Source: Terfezia claveryi (lineage: Eukaryota > Ascomycota > Pezizomycetes > Pezizales > Pezizaceae). From it: a stretch of DNA of 57,586 nt. The notes below the pieces were generated by a model that was not told the origin of the DNA, made no database searches, and was given only the letters and a program-made list of their open reading frames with translations. This document shows, piece by piece, positions 34,257-45,561 of the stretch. The stretch is from contig WHUX01000287.1 of assembly GCA_015179025.1 (NCBI GenBank), positions 1 to 57,586 of the forward strand. Direction: 5' to 3'. The first letter of the stretch is position 1; each line of letters starts with the position of its first letter. Both the position numbers and the translations under genes were made by a program.

Positions 34257-34565
34257 TCACTTGTATACTGAAGGTATGTATGCCAACCCAGCCTTTGTTT
34301 GCTCTTTCCCTGAGACAACGCTGTTTCCATCTACTTCCTTTCTCTTCATAGCCACTCCGGCTTCCTCACATATAGCGCGTTCAGCCAAGTACATATTTGG
34401 CAATTCTTCGGCGAAGTCCTTAAGTGATTTATTGATTGTTGTATCAAAGAATTCTGAATAGGATAAATCATCATGATGGTACGCCGTCGTCGTCGTCGTA
34501 CAGGGTTTGAAATTAGTTGAGCAGAAATTCCAGCGAAGATTGCATAGATTTTGAATATTCAACAC
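34257..34565 (-). CDS. Possible exon of an uncharacterised protein
   Basis: A 102-codon open frame with protein-like composition: a charged helix-forming part (SLKDFAEELPNMYLAERAICEE) after an ACG-triplet run giving five Thr. It begins at TTG, not ATG, so if real it is an internal or 3' exon. Homology not recognised. It may equally be a fragment of a decayed gene. Confidence 0.25.
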   Translation of the reverse strand: MLNIQNLCNLRWNFCSTNFKPCTTTTTAYHHDDLSYSEFFDTTINKSLKDFAEELPNMYLAERAICEEAGVAMKRKEVDGNSVVSGKEQTKAGLAYIPSVYK

Positions 34566-34791
34566 TAGATGTTCGATCTATTAATAATATGTAGTCCCTA
34601 ATGTACAGAGTTATAAGGTATAACGACTATCAAATATGTCTGCTATCTTGTGACTGTGCCTCCAATAGCTTACCACATAAGGCACTTGCGACATGCCATA
34701 TATACGCTCGCCACTCAATGCCTACTTGCTACATAACGTACGCTGGCCACTCGAGCCTTTAAAACCTAAAAAAAAGGAAACCCCTACATAG

Positions 34792-35020
34792 GAATGGAAG
34801 CCAGTGTCGCAGACGCAGAACGAAAAGTGATAGCCCTGGCCCTTGCAGTGCACCGGGACTCCCCATTAGTCGCAATCCTATCTGACTCCCAATCTGCGGT
34901 CTGATTAAGGATCAACATATCTTTGCACAAACATCCGGTCAGGAGTGCCATTAAACTCAAAATCATGGACCTACTCTCAGAAGGACAAAATAACCAGTAT
35001 GATACGGCTTCAGACACTAC
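34792..35020 (+). pseudogene. RNase H fragment of a Tad-like LINE
   Basis: MEASVADAERKVIALALAV followed by LVAILSDSQSAV, a TGA stop, and RSAIKLKIMDLL has the spacing of the RNase H domain at the end of fungal Tad-type LINEs (Glu in an AE block, Asp in SDSQSA). No reverse transcriptase is near it, so it is an isolated fragment. Identification is by motif only. Confidence 0.5.
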
Positions 35021-35173
35021 CTACCTTTACAACCCAAACCCCAGCAAATGCACAAAAACAGAATGTATATAATGTAGGTATTAGTAGTGTCTACATACAG
35101 TTATTTGGCTCCCTCTGTTGCCTATAACCTACAACATGATCATGGAGCCGCATCTATGGCTGCTACATACAGC

Positions 35174-37480
35174 TTAGTCCTTCAATGTAGCAACTAGCCA
35201 TTGCATTGACTTCTTCACCTCTTGAAACGCATCCTTGTTCAAAACACCCAACCGTACCTCCTCAGGCAATAGCCACTCCCTTTTTCCCTCCTCCTGCTCC
35301 TCGTAGTCATCGTCCCAGCCCTCACTCCCCTCCTCATCCTCTCCACCCATCCCTTCAGAGGGTTTGCCCTCTTCATATAATTTGCAGCTACTAAGGCCTG
35401 GTTGCCTCCACAATGTCATCCGCATTTCCTTGGCAACCCTCTTAAAGTGTTCAAACCCGGGCCGAAACTGCTTCAGGAGCAAGCTAAACTTCCTGGAGCT
35501 GTCAATCACATCGGCAATTTTGCGGGCTGTGACTGAGTCTTCATCCCCATCACGCCATCGGCTGAGAGGGTCTGACGCCGGCGAGCCAGCAACGACAGGG
35601 TAGCAGCATACCCAGATTAGGACGTACAAGAAAGATTCCAAATCATGTCTGTACCGATGCCGTTCCTGGCCAAGTAGAATCTGGATAGCGATGAAGGGAT
35701 ATGTACCGGTCCGGTCAAGAGCACCAGAAGGCTGAGCCGATGCCTCAATCGCATAATCCAAATCGATCAGACACCCCTGAAGCGGTGTGTCACGGGGCCA
35801 AATCCAGGCGAATGGGTCACTAGCGGCTGCGGGTGAAGAAACTGAAGTAAGCTGTAGCAAACTATCATCGATGACGATAATATTATTGGGAGAAATATCT
35901 CTATGCAGAATGCCCCCCTGAAAAAAGAGGGATGCATGCCCAATCAGCCCAGCCAACAACCCTTCTGCAACCTGGAGAGGAGATAATCTTTCATCGCTAA
36001 GCGGCCTGCCAGTGGGCGAAATCACCAGGCGGGATAGGACTCGATTTTGGCGCTGCATGTGGATCTGGTAAGCTTCGGGTTGCGTGAAATTGGAATCTGC
36101 GGCAGGAGATCCCCCAGCATGGAGATGGGTGAGGACATTTTCATAAGTGCTGCAATTTAGTATGTTCGCCAGCCCGATCACTCGTTTTTCAGAGGCAAGC
36201 TGGTAGAGATCCCCTTCAAGGGCACGATTGGTGTTGCTCCAGCTGTATTTGATTACAATGGCTTCCCCACTAGATAATGCGCCTATTCTTTTTGGTTAGA
36301 AAATAAATCTAAGCAGTTAGAGCTATGGGGAGGGGGTTGGGGTATAACTACCAGTCCATATACGGGTCCCGCGTGTGACAATACCAGGAGTGAGGAAAAC
36401 TAGTTGTTTCAATGAGACCGCTACTTCTGACGATGGGTCAACAGTGATAAAAGAATTTCCAAGCATTGGTTTAAACGTCTTGATGGTGATGTCCGATTTG
36501 AGATCCAACGGGTATGCGTGTTCGTCGCCCCATGAGATACTGTCGACATGGAACCCCATGTGCCGAGCGTCCATTTGTGAGATTGAAACCAATGCGCTGA
36601 CAACGGTAAGGAGGTTGAGGTCTGATTTGGAGTAATTCAAGGCTTCAGAACCAATTGCTCCACAACGATCAAACCTCCAGAATGTGAGATCCGGATCAGT
36701 ATTGGAGGTTAAAACACCCAAGACAAATACACGGAAGGGTTGGGCAATAAAAATTTGCTCAGCATAGGAGGCTAGTTGGGCGAAAGATACACTAGGATTG
36801 CTTCCTGTTGACTGGTGCTCACCAACCACAAGAATAGAGCTCCATTCGACAGGTACTTCTCCACAAGTGAGAATAAAGTCGGGTCGGACGTCGTTGTTGT
36901 GGGTGCCTCGTAGGGGCTTGTCTTTGACGACACGCCACTCCAATTTCGCCTTGGTGGGGAGACATGTGGAGGAGGAACCGGTCAGCGACGGGGAGGCATG
37001 TTGTTGTATGGCATTTGCGAATCCACAGAACCACTCCGGAAACTCTTTGTTTGTGTAATTCGGTGGATAACAGAAATACACATGCTTTTGGTCCAATTTG
37101 TGACACCGTATACCATGCACAGCAGCTCTGGCTTTGGACCCTGATCGCCTGAAGGTGGCAATAATTGCTGAGAGTATTTCTTCGGCATATACAGTAGTTG
37201 CGGTATTTGGTGATGCGGGAAACAGGAAGCGTTCGACAAAATCAAGGCATGTGTACTGCGCGCCAGCCAGTTCTTGCCGGATGAGAGCCGTGACAGCATT
37301 CGCGCGGCGTCGCTTGCCAGCAGAAACATTACCATGGATTGGTTGGTGCAAACCCGTTACAGCAGCTTTGCGCTTATGAGGGGTAGAGTTTAAGGGCGCG
37401 GTGGGGATGTTCGGAGCGGAATGAATCTGAGGGTCTGGGTGGTAGGGAAGAGGTGATGTTGGTGTAGGTAGTTGATCCAT
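35174..37480 (-). CDS. FunK1-type fungal protein kinase, two exons, 745 aa
   Basis: Exons 37480-36352 and 36282-35174 join across a 69-nt intron. Kinase motifs in order: AIVIKYSW with the ATP-binding Lys388, Glu399 in the next helix, the catalytic loop HRDISPNN (503-510), metal-binding IDLDYA with Asp550, and RHDLESFLYVLIW near 588-600, a hallmark of FunK1. The first half (up to about residue 375) includes the FunK1 pattern LTFWRFDRCGAIGSE. The C-terminal tail has an acidic Glu/Asp-rich segment. FunK1 kinases are a fungal-specific expanded family of largely unknown substrates. The frame is intact and GC content is well above the surroundings, so this looks like a living host gene. Confidence 0.9.
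36283..36351 (-). other. Intron of the FunK1 kinase gene
   Basis: Donor GTAGTT, branch candidates CTAAC (two) and acceptor AATAG. Splicing gives the in-frame join ...IWTG-ALSSGEAIVIK, placing the ATP-binding lysine at the start of exon 2. Reading through instead would hit a stop ten codons on. Confidence 0.8.
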
Positions 37481-37689
37481 CTCAGCTATGGAATTACATA
37501 GGGTGTGATACCGTGTGAATGGAAAGGTTTGTTATTGTCTAAGTCTGAACCATCAAGCATACCACCGGAAGTCCTATGACTAAGCCTGGCTCACAACCTA
37601 CGTGGCTGGTCAGTATCACGTGAGATTGTGACCCGTGTTATGGCCCATCTGCCTGTGCAAAATACTGGTGCAATAGCCTAGATCGACGC

Positions 37690-38500
37690 CGACTCGCGCC
37701 GATGGCAATCCGTGAGAAGCCAGCTCGCGCCGACTCGCCGGCTACTCGCGAGTACTCGCCAAGCCCTTTTGTTACGGGGAACAGGCTAGCATCCTAGCTT
37801 CGCCGGCTATATATACATGAAATTTGTGCATTCGCGGCTTATATATATACATGGAATTGGTGCATTCGCGGCTTATATATATACATGGAATTGGTGCATT
37901 CGCGGCTTATATATATACATGGAAATCATGTATTCGCGGCCTCTGTATATACATGGAAATCCTGCATTCGCGGCCTCTGTATATACATGGAAATCATGCA
38001 TTCGCAGCTTATATATATACATGGAAGTCATACATTCGTGGCTTATATATATGCATGCAAATCAAGCATTTGCGGCTTATATATATACATGGAGTTCGTG
38101 CATTCGCGGCTAGTATATATCGAATTCATGTATATATATACAGGCCGCGAATGCATGATTTCCATGTATATATATAAGCCGCGAATGCATGATTTCCATG
38201 TATATATACAGGCCACGAATGCATGATTTCCATGTATATATATAAGCCGCGAATGTATGACTTCGATGTATATATATAAGCCGCGAATGCATGATTTCCA
38301 TGTATATATGGGCGGCGAAGGTAGGCTTCCAGCCTGTTCCCCGTAACGAAAAGGCTTGGCGAGGACTCGTCGGCTCCTCGGCGCAGGCCCGAGTATTCCA
38401 GAGAATCGTGTAGCCGACTCGCCGAGTTTGAGGGTTGGGCGAAACTCGGCCGTCGGCGCGAGTCTTGGCGAGTCGGCGCGGGAAAAACTCGACTCGGTGC
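37690..38500. repeat. Foldback element with inverted minisatellite arms
   Basis: GC-rich outer arms (left about 37725-37805, right about 38308-38375) match inverted, including gttacggggaacaggct. Inside, nine to ten ~34-bp units (TA-rich spacer, catggaaatcatgcattcg, cggct) run in one orientation from 37806 to 38118. About five then run in the other orientation from 38130 to 38310. The open frames on both strands (YIYTWKSCIRGL-type repeats) follow from the repeat. Further inverted matches outside are weak. Confidence 0.8.
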
Positions 38501-38543
38501 GCACGCTATTAGTAGATTTGGAGATCTCAATATAAGATTAGTA

Positions 38544-39209
38544 GTGGTAGTCAAATGAGAAATTTTTTTTTATTGATATGCAAAATTGACCAAGCTCCCC
38601 TGTACAGACTAAACCATATTGAGGTGTCCCATTTGACCACGTAATTTGAAAAAAAGTTGTTATTGATTAATCGTGATGGTTAATATATCAGCTATCAATG
38701 CCTCGTTATACTGAAAAAGCCTGAATCCAAGAACATCTTGATGATCTCAAGAGCACAATTTTCTGTCCTATTCGAACCGCTGTAATTTAATCTTTACTTT
38801 CGAAATGATCATCTTTCACCTGCTTATACCAAAGCACTTGCTTGCCTTTCATAACTTCAAGATTGTCCTCCATCCAGCTTATTAGATGTTCTGTTTCTTC
38901 TTTTCCCATCTGTAAGATGTGGAAGAGGATGTGCTAACTTGCGACATGCTTACTTGATAGAAGTTGTGGTATGGTACGGTGTAGTGTAGTGTGGTGGGAT
39001 GTTGTTTGTATGGATGATTAAGCCGTCAATAAAAAATTTTGATTCATCCATCACCATCAATCGACTCTGGAGTCCATTGATGAAAGGGCTGCATATCAAA
39101 AATTTTTGATCTTGGCAAAGTAGGTTTTTTTGCCAAGCGCCAATCAGCATGTAGGCCAAGATCAAAAATTATGCAATTGATCACAAAAATTTTCTTATTT
39201 GACTACCAC
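38544..39209 (-). mobile_element. 668-bp TIR element family, copy B (666 bp)
   Basis: Same ends as copy A, opposite orientation, with a perfect 5-bp direct repeat TAGTA at both flanks (38539-38543 and 39210-39214). Its Myb-like ORF is frameshifted by a one-base loss. Confidence 0.85.
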
Positions 39210-39214
39210 TAGTA

Positions 39215-41529
39215 TATTATTTAGAACAAGCTATTAAATATATAGAAGAGGCAAATAATTAATTTTGTTATTATTTATATAGCTAAGTAATATAGTAATA
39301 TCTTTTTAGCTATATTCTAACTATCTAATAGTATTGTTAATAAGGCAGAGGTAATTAGCTAGAATTACTAGTCTCTTTTATCAAACTAAAGTAATATTAG
39401 AGGCAAGCTAGCAATTACAGTAATATTTATCAAAATATTAATATATAGAGTACTTGCATCTATAATTACTTACTTAGGCCTAACTAAATATACAATATGT
39501 AAAGAATATTAACTTTATTTAAAGTAACCTTATAATACCAAACTTTGCTTGAGTTTTAGTAGGTAATAACAAGATATAAGAAGTAGATATATATATAGAA
39601 AAGTAAGGTTAACTTCTTACTACATCAGGAAAGAATTATAGTTTACCTTTATTGGCACTCATGGCACCTGATGGCACCTGATGGCGCCTGCTGGCGCCCA
39701 AGGCACCCATGAAATAAGTACTATTTGTTTGCTGGGTGCCTTGGGCGCCAGCAGGTGCCATCAGGCGCCCTGAGTGCCACTAAAGGCAAACTATAATTCC
39801 TTCCTAATGTATCTACAATTACATAATGTTAGTCTAGGCTATATAATCTCAGTTATAACTATAAGTATTTGATTAATAGTTCAAAAGTTATACTTAGATT
39901 AATATACTATTTATATAAATATATACCAGTTATATATTAGCTATTACTATTAAGTTTTAATATTATTATTAATTCTAAATATTTTTCTAAACTATAGAAA
40001 AATAAATTATTAAAAATAATTAAAAAAATAAAGTACTAAAAGAATTATTTAGACTAAAGTATATCTAGTAATACAATAAAAAAGTATACTTAAAGCAAAA
40101 GCTAAAAATATAATTAAAATATAAAGTCCTTTAAATTTCATATCTTAAGATTCTATTTAAGCCTATAAAGTTAGTTGATAAATAATAGAATAGACTTTGA
40201 AACTTAAAATATAATTCATAATTAAGAAATTATAAACTTTTACTTGTAGTTAAAATAAAAAATATAAAAAATATAAAGTATTAAATATAAAAAAGTAATA
40301 TTATAAAAGTATATAAAGGAATATATAAAAGTAAGTAAGAAATTATAAAATATAAAATAGTATAAAAATAGTTAACTTATCTTAATATAAATTTATTTTT
40401 ATAGTTAAATTAAAATATATAAAAAATATAAAGAAAGTAAAATAGTTTTTATAATATATAAGATAAAGAAAAAACTTATAGTATATTTTAATATAAATTC
40501 TTTTCTACTAATAAATCTAATCTACTAAAATTATTATTCTCTTTATTCTAAAAATTTAAAAACAATAAAAAAAAAAACTAATTCTTTTTTTATACTTAAT
40601 TATCTAAAGAAATTTAAATTAAATTTTATTTTTATATATAATTTATATCTTTTACTTTTTATTTATTTTTATTTTAACTATTAACTAATTTATAATATAT
40701 AGCTTTTTTTTTTTTTTTAATTTCTATATACTTTTTAAATTTTTTAATTATTTGACTTTCTAAAATAATCTTTTTTATACTTTTTTTCCTAATTTAACTA
40801 ATAATATTTTCTATTACTATTTTATTTTTCTTGTTTTCTTTAATTTTATATTTAATTTTATCTTTTATCTCTTTTATTTTTCATATCCTGTATATATATA
40901 CTAATTATAATACTTAAAATATTTTTAATAGTTTCTTTTAAATTTACTTTTATTTTTTTTATTTTTTTTATTTCTTAATATTAGTAGTTTTTGTCTTAAA
41001 AAGTCACTTATAATATTAAATTCTTTTATTTCATACTTTATTTTTTTTCCTATTTAAATTATTTTTTTAACTATTTTTTTTAAAATTTTCTTTTTATTTA
41101 CTTTTCTAAAGTTTTTGTAAGCTTTTAGTTCTTTATTTTATTTAAAATATACTACCTTTTTTTAATAATATTACTGTTTTTTTTTACTTTAATAATAAGT
41201 TTACACTTCTATCTCTATTTTATAACTAGTATTTAAACTAGTAGATTATTTTTCCTATTTATTACTTTCTATTTTTAATAAACAATTGGTATAAAAGAAT
41301 ACTTTTACTATTTAATAGATATTCTAAGCAAAACACTCTAATACTGAAAGCATACTTCCAAATAACTTACTAACTTAAAACAAGTTTAAACTCTACTAAA
41401 CCTAAACAGCCTACAAAGCCTTAGAAAGGCTAACACTAAAATGCAACCCCTGTACCTTACCCAAGTAGTAGCAGTGGCCATATAGGTGATTCCCAGAAAA
41501 TTAGTCCCAGGCAAGCAGTAACTTGACTG
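39215..41529. other. Extremely AT-rich desert, probable RIP relic
   Basis: Mostly A and T with TpA-rich sequence and no coding frame. The right end (41440-41529) is less decayed and ends in TTGGGGGGA, which looks like a polypurine tract. TGTTGTAG follows at 41530, a possible LTR start. It may be a dead LTR element. No protein motif could be read. Confidence 0.45.
39621..39811. repeat. GC-rich perfect-looking hairpin element (~190 bp)
   Basis: Arms of about 80 bp: tatagtttacctttattggc on the left and its complement on the right, followed inward by repeated ggcgcc-type motifs (gatggcacctg, ctggcgcccaaggcaccca). The loop is about 20 bp. It stands out in an AT desert and is probably a MITE. Confidence 0.75.
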
Positions 41530-42277
41530 TTGGGGGGATGTTGTAGATAGACTTAATAACTTATAAAATTGATATATTCCTGCTCAAAAGATCACGCAGA
41601 ATAGAATACGCTCTTCGCCGACGTCGGAAGCCTTTTCGTTGGTGTGAACGACCTTTCACTTAGTCCTTGGAAAATGATGTTGGTGTCAAATTATTGTTGA
41701 AACATGATTACCTCATCAATAATGAGTCAAATTCTTTTCAGGAGCTCATATTACGCATTGATAATGTTTAATAAATCAAGAAACTCCTTAGACAATTTAA
41801 ACCTAGCGAGCTTCAGATTGAACATTGTGAATATGATTAGGGGCAGGCGGGATTGTGGAACAGCGAGTTAGAATATATGCATCGCGGGTTTATAAATGGA
41901 AAAGGATACTATCCTCCCCAACCGCTGCGCGAGTATTAAGCGCAAGCAACGCTTTTGCATGCGAGTGTTTTACAAGCAGTACCGAGTGAAATGTTGCAAA
42001 AGACTGTCCCCCCCAGGTATTACGCGAGGTAGCGACCGGCAACATCTTGTTATTGTAAACGGAATTATCGTCGGAAGCGAAACAAGCAAGCGAAACATAA
42101 GCTAGCGTAGCATAAGCTAGCGAAATAGGCAAGCGTACCAGGCAAGCGAGAGATGTAGAGGCATGAAAAGTATGATAAAAAAATTACTAAAAGATTAAAA
42201 AATGAAAAGAAGAAGAGATTTGAAAAACAAACTAAAACGAAGAGTACCAGTCCCATATATATCCACACCACATTTCC
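41530..42277. other. Region between AT desert and gene; no gene recognised
   Basis: Possible start of an LTR at 41530. Short aagcgaaac and taagctagcg motifs repeat around 42075-42140. No coding sequence supported. Confidence 0.35.
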
Positions 42278-43660
42278 CTAACCTCTCTCTGACCCTCTGA
42301 ATGTGATGCCCAGAGAAACCTCATTACCCTTCTGCAACTTGCCCTCACTCTTGATTACCCACCCATTTATAAATGCCTCCCACGCCCGCTGCCCATTAAC
42401 GAAAGCCGTTTGGCGGGTTCCCCAAGCCTGATCGAACTTGCCAAGCTCCGTCAATAATGTCAGGTTGGAATTCTCGGCAGCTGGCAGCAAGAGGCACACC
42501 TGCATTTTACGCTCCATGGAGCCCTCCGGAAGCTGCCACCCCGCCTCCAGCGTGGCGCATACCTCGTCAAAGCTACTTTCGGACGTTAGGTCGAATAACA
42601 GGAGAGTGTTACGTCTCACCCCAGTTGATTGAACAAGGATTGTGTACACATTCAGTTGAACGGGAGGCAAGGCTGGTTGCGCAAGGGAGGAGTTGGCTAA
42701 GCCAGAAGTGATCCTCTCCATCGAGTGGTTTGATGGTTTGCGGGGCTGCTGTTGGCCCTGATGCTGCTGATGTTGATCATGTTGTTGTTGTTCCTCATGC
42801 AAATGTTCGTGACGATGTTCGTTCTGATGTACGTCCTCCACGTGTTGTTTTCGTTGTTGGTGTCGTGGTTGGTGTCTCGGTCCATTTTCCTTTCGGCCAG
42901 GGACCGGGAGGTTCTCGAGCACAAGGAGGTACAATCTATATATCAGGAACATTATAACCTCACTAGGAAGGTTGTGCTGGATATCATTGATGGAGTAGAG
43001 GAACAATTTCGGGGCCAGCCGAAATAGTGCCTTCACCTCCTCAGGGTTCCACTTTTGGTCTTCATATTCCGTCTCATCTTGATCGTCCTGGGAAGTCTCG
43101 TGCCCTGGATCGGGCCAACATCCTTTGTTCCGGGCGAACTGGATAAACTGCTTTATTGCCTGCTGGGTCTGAACCGTATCCTCAGGATATGGCTCTGCGA
43201 TTTCCCGAAACTCGTCCATGATATTGGACCAGGTGGCGACTACGTTGGAGGCGATGACCATGCCGGTCCACCGCTCGTTGTTGTAGGTGCAGGCGGCGCT
43301 GATGGCCAGCTTCTGCACAGCAGTCCACTCCAGCTTTCCCTCGCTTGTGTCGTGAAAGATATCGAGTTGGGTCTGGTAGTAGTGTTTCAGTGTTCGAGAG
43401 GCATTATGGTTGGCACTCTTTGGTGAAGGTCTTAGTGCTCTGGATCCAATTCCCCGGTATTGGACGTTATAGATGCTCGGCGGGACTGGTGCCCAATCCC
43501 CACGCTCGACACGGGCGCGGTTTAGTTCACGGATCGGCCAAACATCTAGGGCTGGCTGATCGATGCCAGTGTTAGGGGTTGGGGGGATTCTGAACCCGGT
43601 AGGGAGGATAAGTTGGAGGCTGGGCACTCCAGCAGGCGGCGGTTGGGCTGTTCGTGGCAT
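42278..43660 (-). CDS. Uncharacterised fungal protein, 460 aa
   Basis: Intact single-exon frame from ATG at 43660. The N terminus is Pro-rich (QPPPAGVPSLQLILP). A folded-looking region follows at about 100-250 (LEWTAVQKLAISAACTYNN, then EEVKALFRLAPKLFLYSIND). Residues about 260-310 are rich in His and Gln (EHRHEHLHEEQQQHDQ). The C-terminal part (about 325-460: NVYTILVQSTGVRRNTLLLF, then LLPAAENSNLTLL) looks globular. No signal peptide, membrane segment or known catalytic motif seen. High GC and absence of stops in a heavily mutated neighbourhood suggest selection. I do not recognise the family. A capsid-like or host gene origin cannot be told apart. Confidence 0.7.
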   Translation of the reverse strand: MPRTAQPPPAGVPSLQLILPTGFRIPPTPNTGIDQPALDVWPIRELNRARVERGDWAPVPPSIYNVQYRGIGSRALRPSPKSANHNASRTLKHYYQTQLDIFHDTSEGKLEWTAVQKLAISAACTYNNERWTGMVIASNVVATWSNIMDEFREIAEPYPEDTVQTQQAIKQFIQFARNKGCWPDPGHETSQDDQDETEYEDQKWNPEEVKALFRLAPKLFLYSINDIQHNLPSEVIMFLIYRLYLLVLENLPVPGRKENGPRHQPRHQQRKQHVEDVHQNEHRHEHLHEEQQQHDQHQQHQGQQQPRKPSNHSMERITSGLANSSLAQPALPPVQLNVYTILVQSTGVRRNTLLLFDLTSESSFDEVCATLEAGWQLPEGSMERKMQVCLLLPAAENSNLTLLTELGKFDQAWGTRQTAFVNGQRAWEAFINGWVIKSEGKLQKGNEVSLGITFRGSERG

Positions 43661-44128
43661 TGTAGTCTACTTGTTGTGAAAGTTTATAGTGTGTCGCAAG
43701 GGTAGAGAGTGGAGGGTAGTAGTAATGGCTAGGATGGTTGTTGGATGTTGTGAATAAGAGGCTTGTATTCTCTAAGTCTAATGAGCCCAGAAGATATAGC
43801 CTGCTGGTTTTCTGCCAAGCCTTATGCCACGCCCGCCCGATAGGCTAATATAGAGTTTCTTACAATATAAGATATATATAAATATATTTATAAATATAAA
43901 TAATACTTATCTTTTATATCTTTCAAATATCTTTTAGTAAGTATCTTTTATTATCATTTAGTATCTCTTAAAAAACATCTAAAAATAGTAAATTATTATA
44001 GAAATATGAGATATTTCTTCTAGTAATAATATATAATATATTTATAAGAATTAGAAAATCTAAGTAGATTATATAAAATAATTTAATCTAATAAGATAAA
44101 CTCAATTTAGTAATATATACTATAAAGT
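43661..44128. other. Upstream region turning into AT-rich sequence
   Basis: About 190 bp of moderate composition upstream of the unknown gene, likely its promoter side, then 250 bp of AT-rich sequence without features. Confidence 0.4.
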
Positions 44129-44248
44129 GTTCTCGGTCCCAACCTCTCTTTATCTTGGCTGCGCCTGAGCGAGGTCTGCGCCGAAATCTGCTCCGAAATC
44201 TGCTCCGGTGCCAAGATTCCCGGAGCTGTTAGCGTCATTTAGATATAA

Positions 44249-44336
44249 CCGGAGCAGAGATACACGTGACCGGCGCAGAATACACACATGATCGGAGCAG
44301 AAATACACATGAGCGGCGCAGAATACTCACGTGATC
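44249..44336. repeat. Four ~21-bp units with CACGTG
   Basis: Alternating ccggagcag and ccggcgcag units followed by ata-cacacgtga-type ends. Two units contain the E-box hexamer CACGTG. Confidence 0.7.
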
Positions 44337-44462
44337 GGATGGAGAATCAGCCCGCTTATATTAGGAGTATACTTGCTCTAGTTCAACTAGGTCTGTAGTT
44401 CAGTCCACCGGCGAAGTGATATCACAAGAGAGGATATTGAGAAAAAATTTCAAGCTCTGAAA

Positions 44463-44640
44463 GGTCTGCTCCGGGCAATATATGCTCGCTCAGTCCCTTA
44501 TTGGCCTGCTCCCGGCAATATATGCTCGCTCAGTCCCTTATTGGCCTGCTCCGGGCAATACATGCTAGCTCGGTGCCCTATAGGCCTGCTCCGGACAATA
44601 TATACTCGCTCAGTCCCTTATTGGCCTGCTCCACCCATTC
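44463..44640. repeat. 40-bp tandem array
   Basis: Four full units (starting at 44463, 44503, 44543 and 44583) plus a partial one. The core is ggcctgctccgggcaatata, then tgctcgctcagtccctt. Related single units lie at 45222-45278 and inverted at 45274-45305. Confidence 0.85.
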
Positions 44641-45561
44641 GCATATGCATACCATTTTCTCGCTTAGTCACATACATATGCTTATGACGAATGTGCGCTA
44701 GCAGGGTTCTTATCGATAAGAAATCACCAAGTGGAGTAAATATCCTAATATTGCCGAAAAATCTTACAGCATCTCATTACGAATCCTACTATTTGTATCA
44801 GGAAATGGCAAAAAAAAACCTAGCGGAGGATCACAGAGTTTATACATTAACCCTGTAAGATTACGAGGTTATGCAGCGGAGGAATCGTGAAGAGAATTGC
44901 TCGTGTATATTCAAAGTGGAGAGTTATCTAGATATCGCTATAGGCTTGTGCTATGGTCCTAGTGCTCTGCCTTCCAAAGATATGTTTTTCATGCGTACTT
45001 TCCAGGTCTTTTATCTTTCGCAGTCCTTTCCCAATTGCCTTCTTTCGGTTGCTTACTTCCCGTGACCCTTCATGGGTACTAGCGAGAGTTATTCACAACA
45101 AACCCTTTTCCTGTCGTATTTGTCCATTTCGTTATGTAATTTTCTCCCGGTATAAGCATATATTCGTTATAAGCGTACTACCTCCGGTCCCGACCGTATG
45201 CTTGTAACGGGAGTTTACTGTAGGCCTGCTCCGGGCAATATATGCTAGCTTGGTGCCCTATAGGCCTGCTCGGAGGAGGCATATAGGGCACTGAGCGAGC
45301 ATATATTGTCCGTGTAAGAGATACTCTTCCAATACATGTGCAAACATGTGTGTACGCCAACAGCATGTGTACATAGAGGCATGTGGATAAGAAGGCATAT
45401 GAAAGTATATAACTTACATGTGTGAATATGAGCAAGACATGTATATATAGACCGCTAGAAACCCCTAAAAAGGAGGATATATAGATCAATCAAGCAATAC
45501 ATCTCTCCTACAGATCAATCCCTAATATCTACGTCCATATCCTAATATCTCATAATCCTTA

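Larger units (their letters stand above)
44129..45551 (+). repeat. Probable 5' LTR of a Copia element (limits uncertain)
   Basis: Ends at ATCTCA about 10 bp before a Copia-type primer site. The start at TGTTCTCGG is a proposal based on TG..CA ends only. It contains two repeat arrays (44249-44336 and 44463-44640), and inverted or partial units at 45222-45305. No second LTR is in the window. Confidence 0.4.

Noticed and set aside
36375..37379. + strand frames of 60-86 codons over the kinase gene
   Set aside because: Shadows of the intact kinase exon on the - strand.
37817..38504. Overlapping frames with YIYTWKSCIRGL-type repeats
   Set aside because: Translation of the 34-bp foldback units in several frames and on both strands. 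No coding signal.
44463..44640. CRISPR-like array
   Set aside because: Head-to-tail identical units without unique spacers, in a fungal genome. An ordinary tandem repeat.
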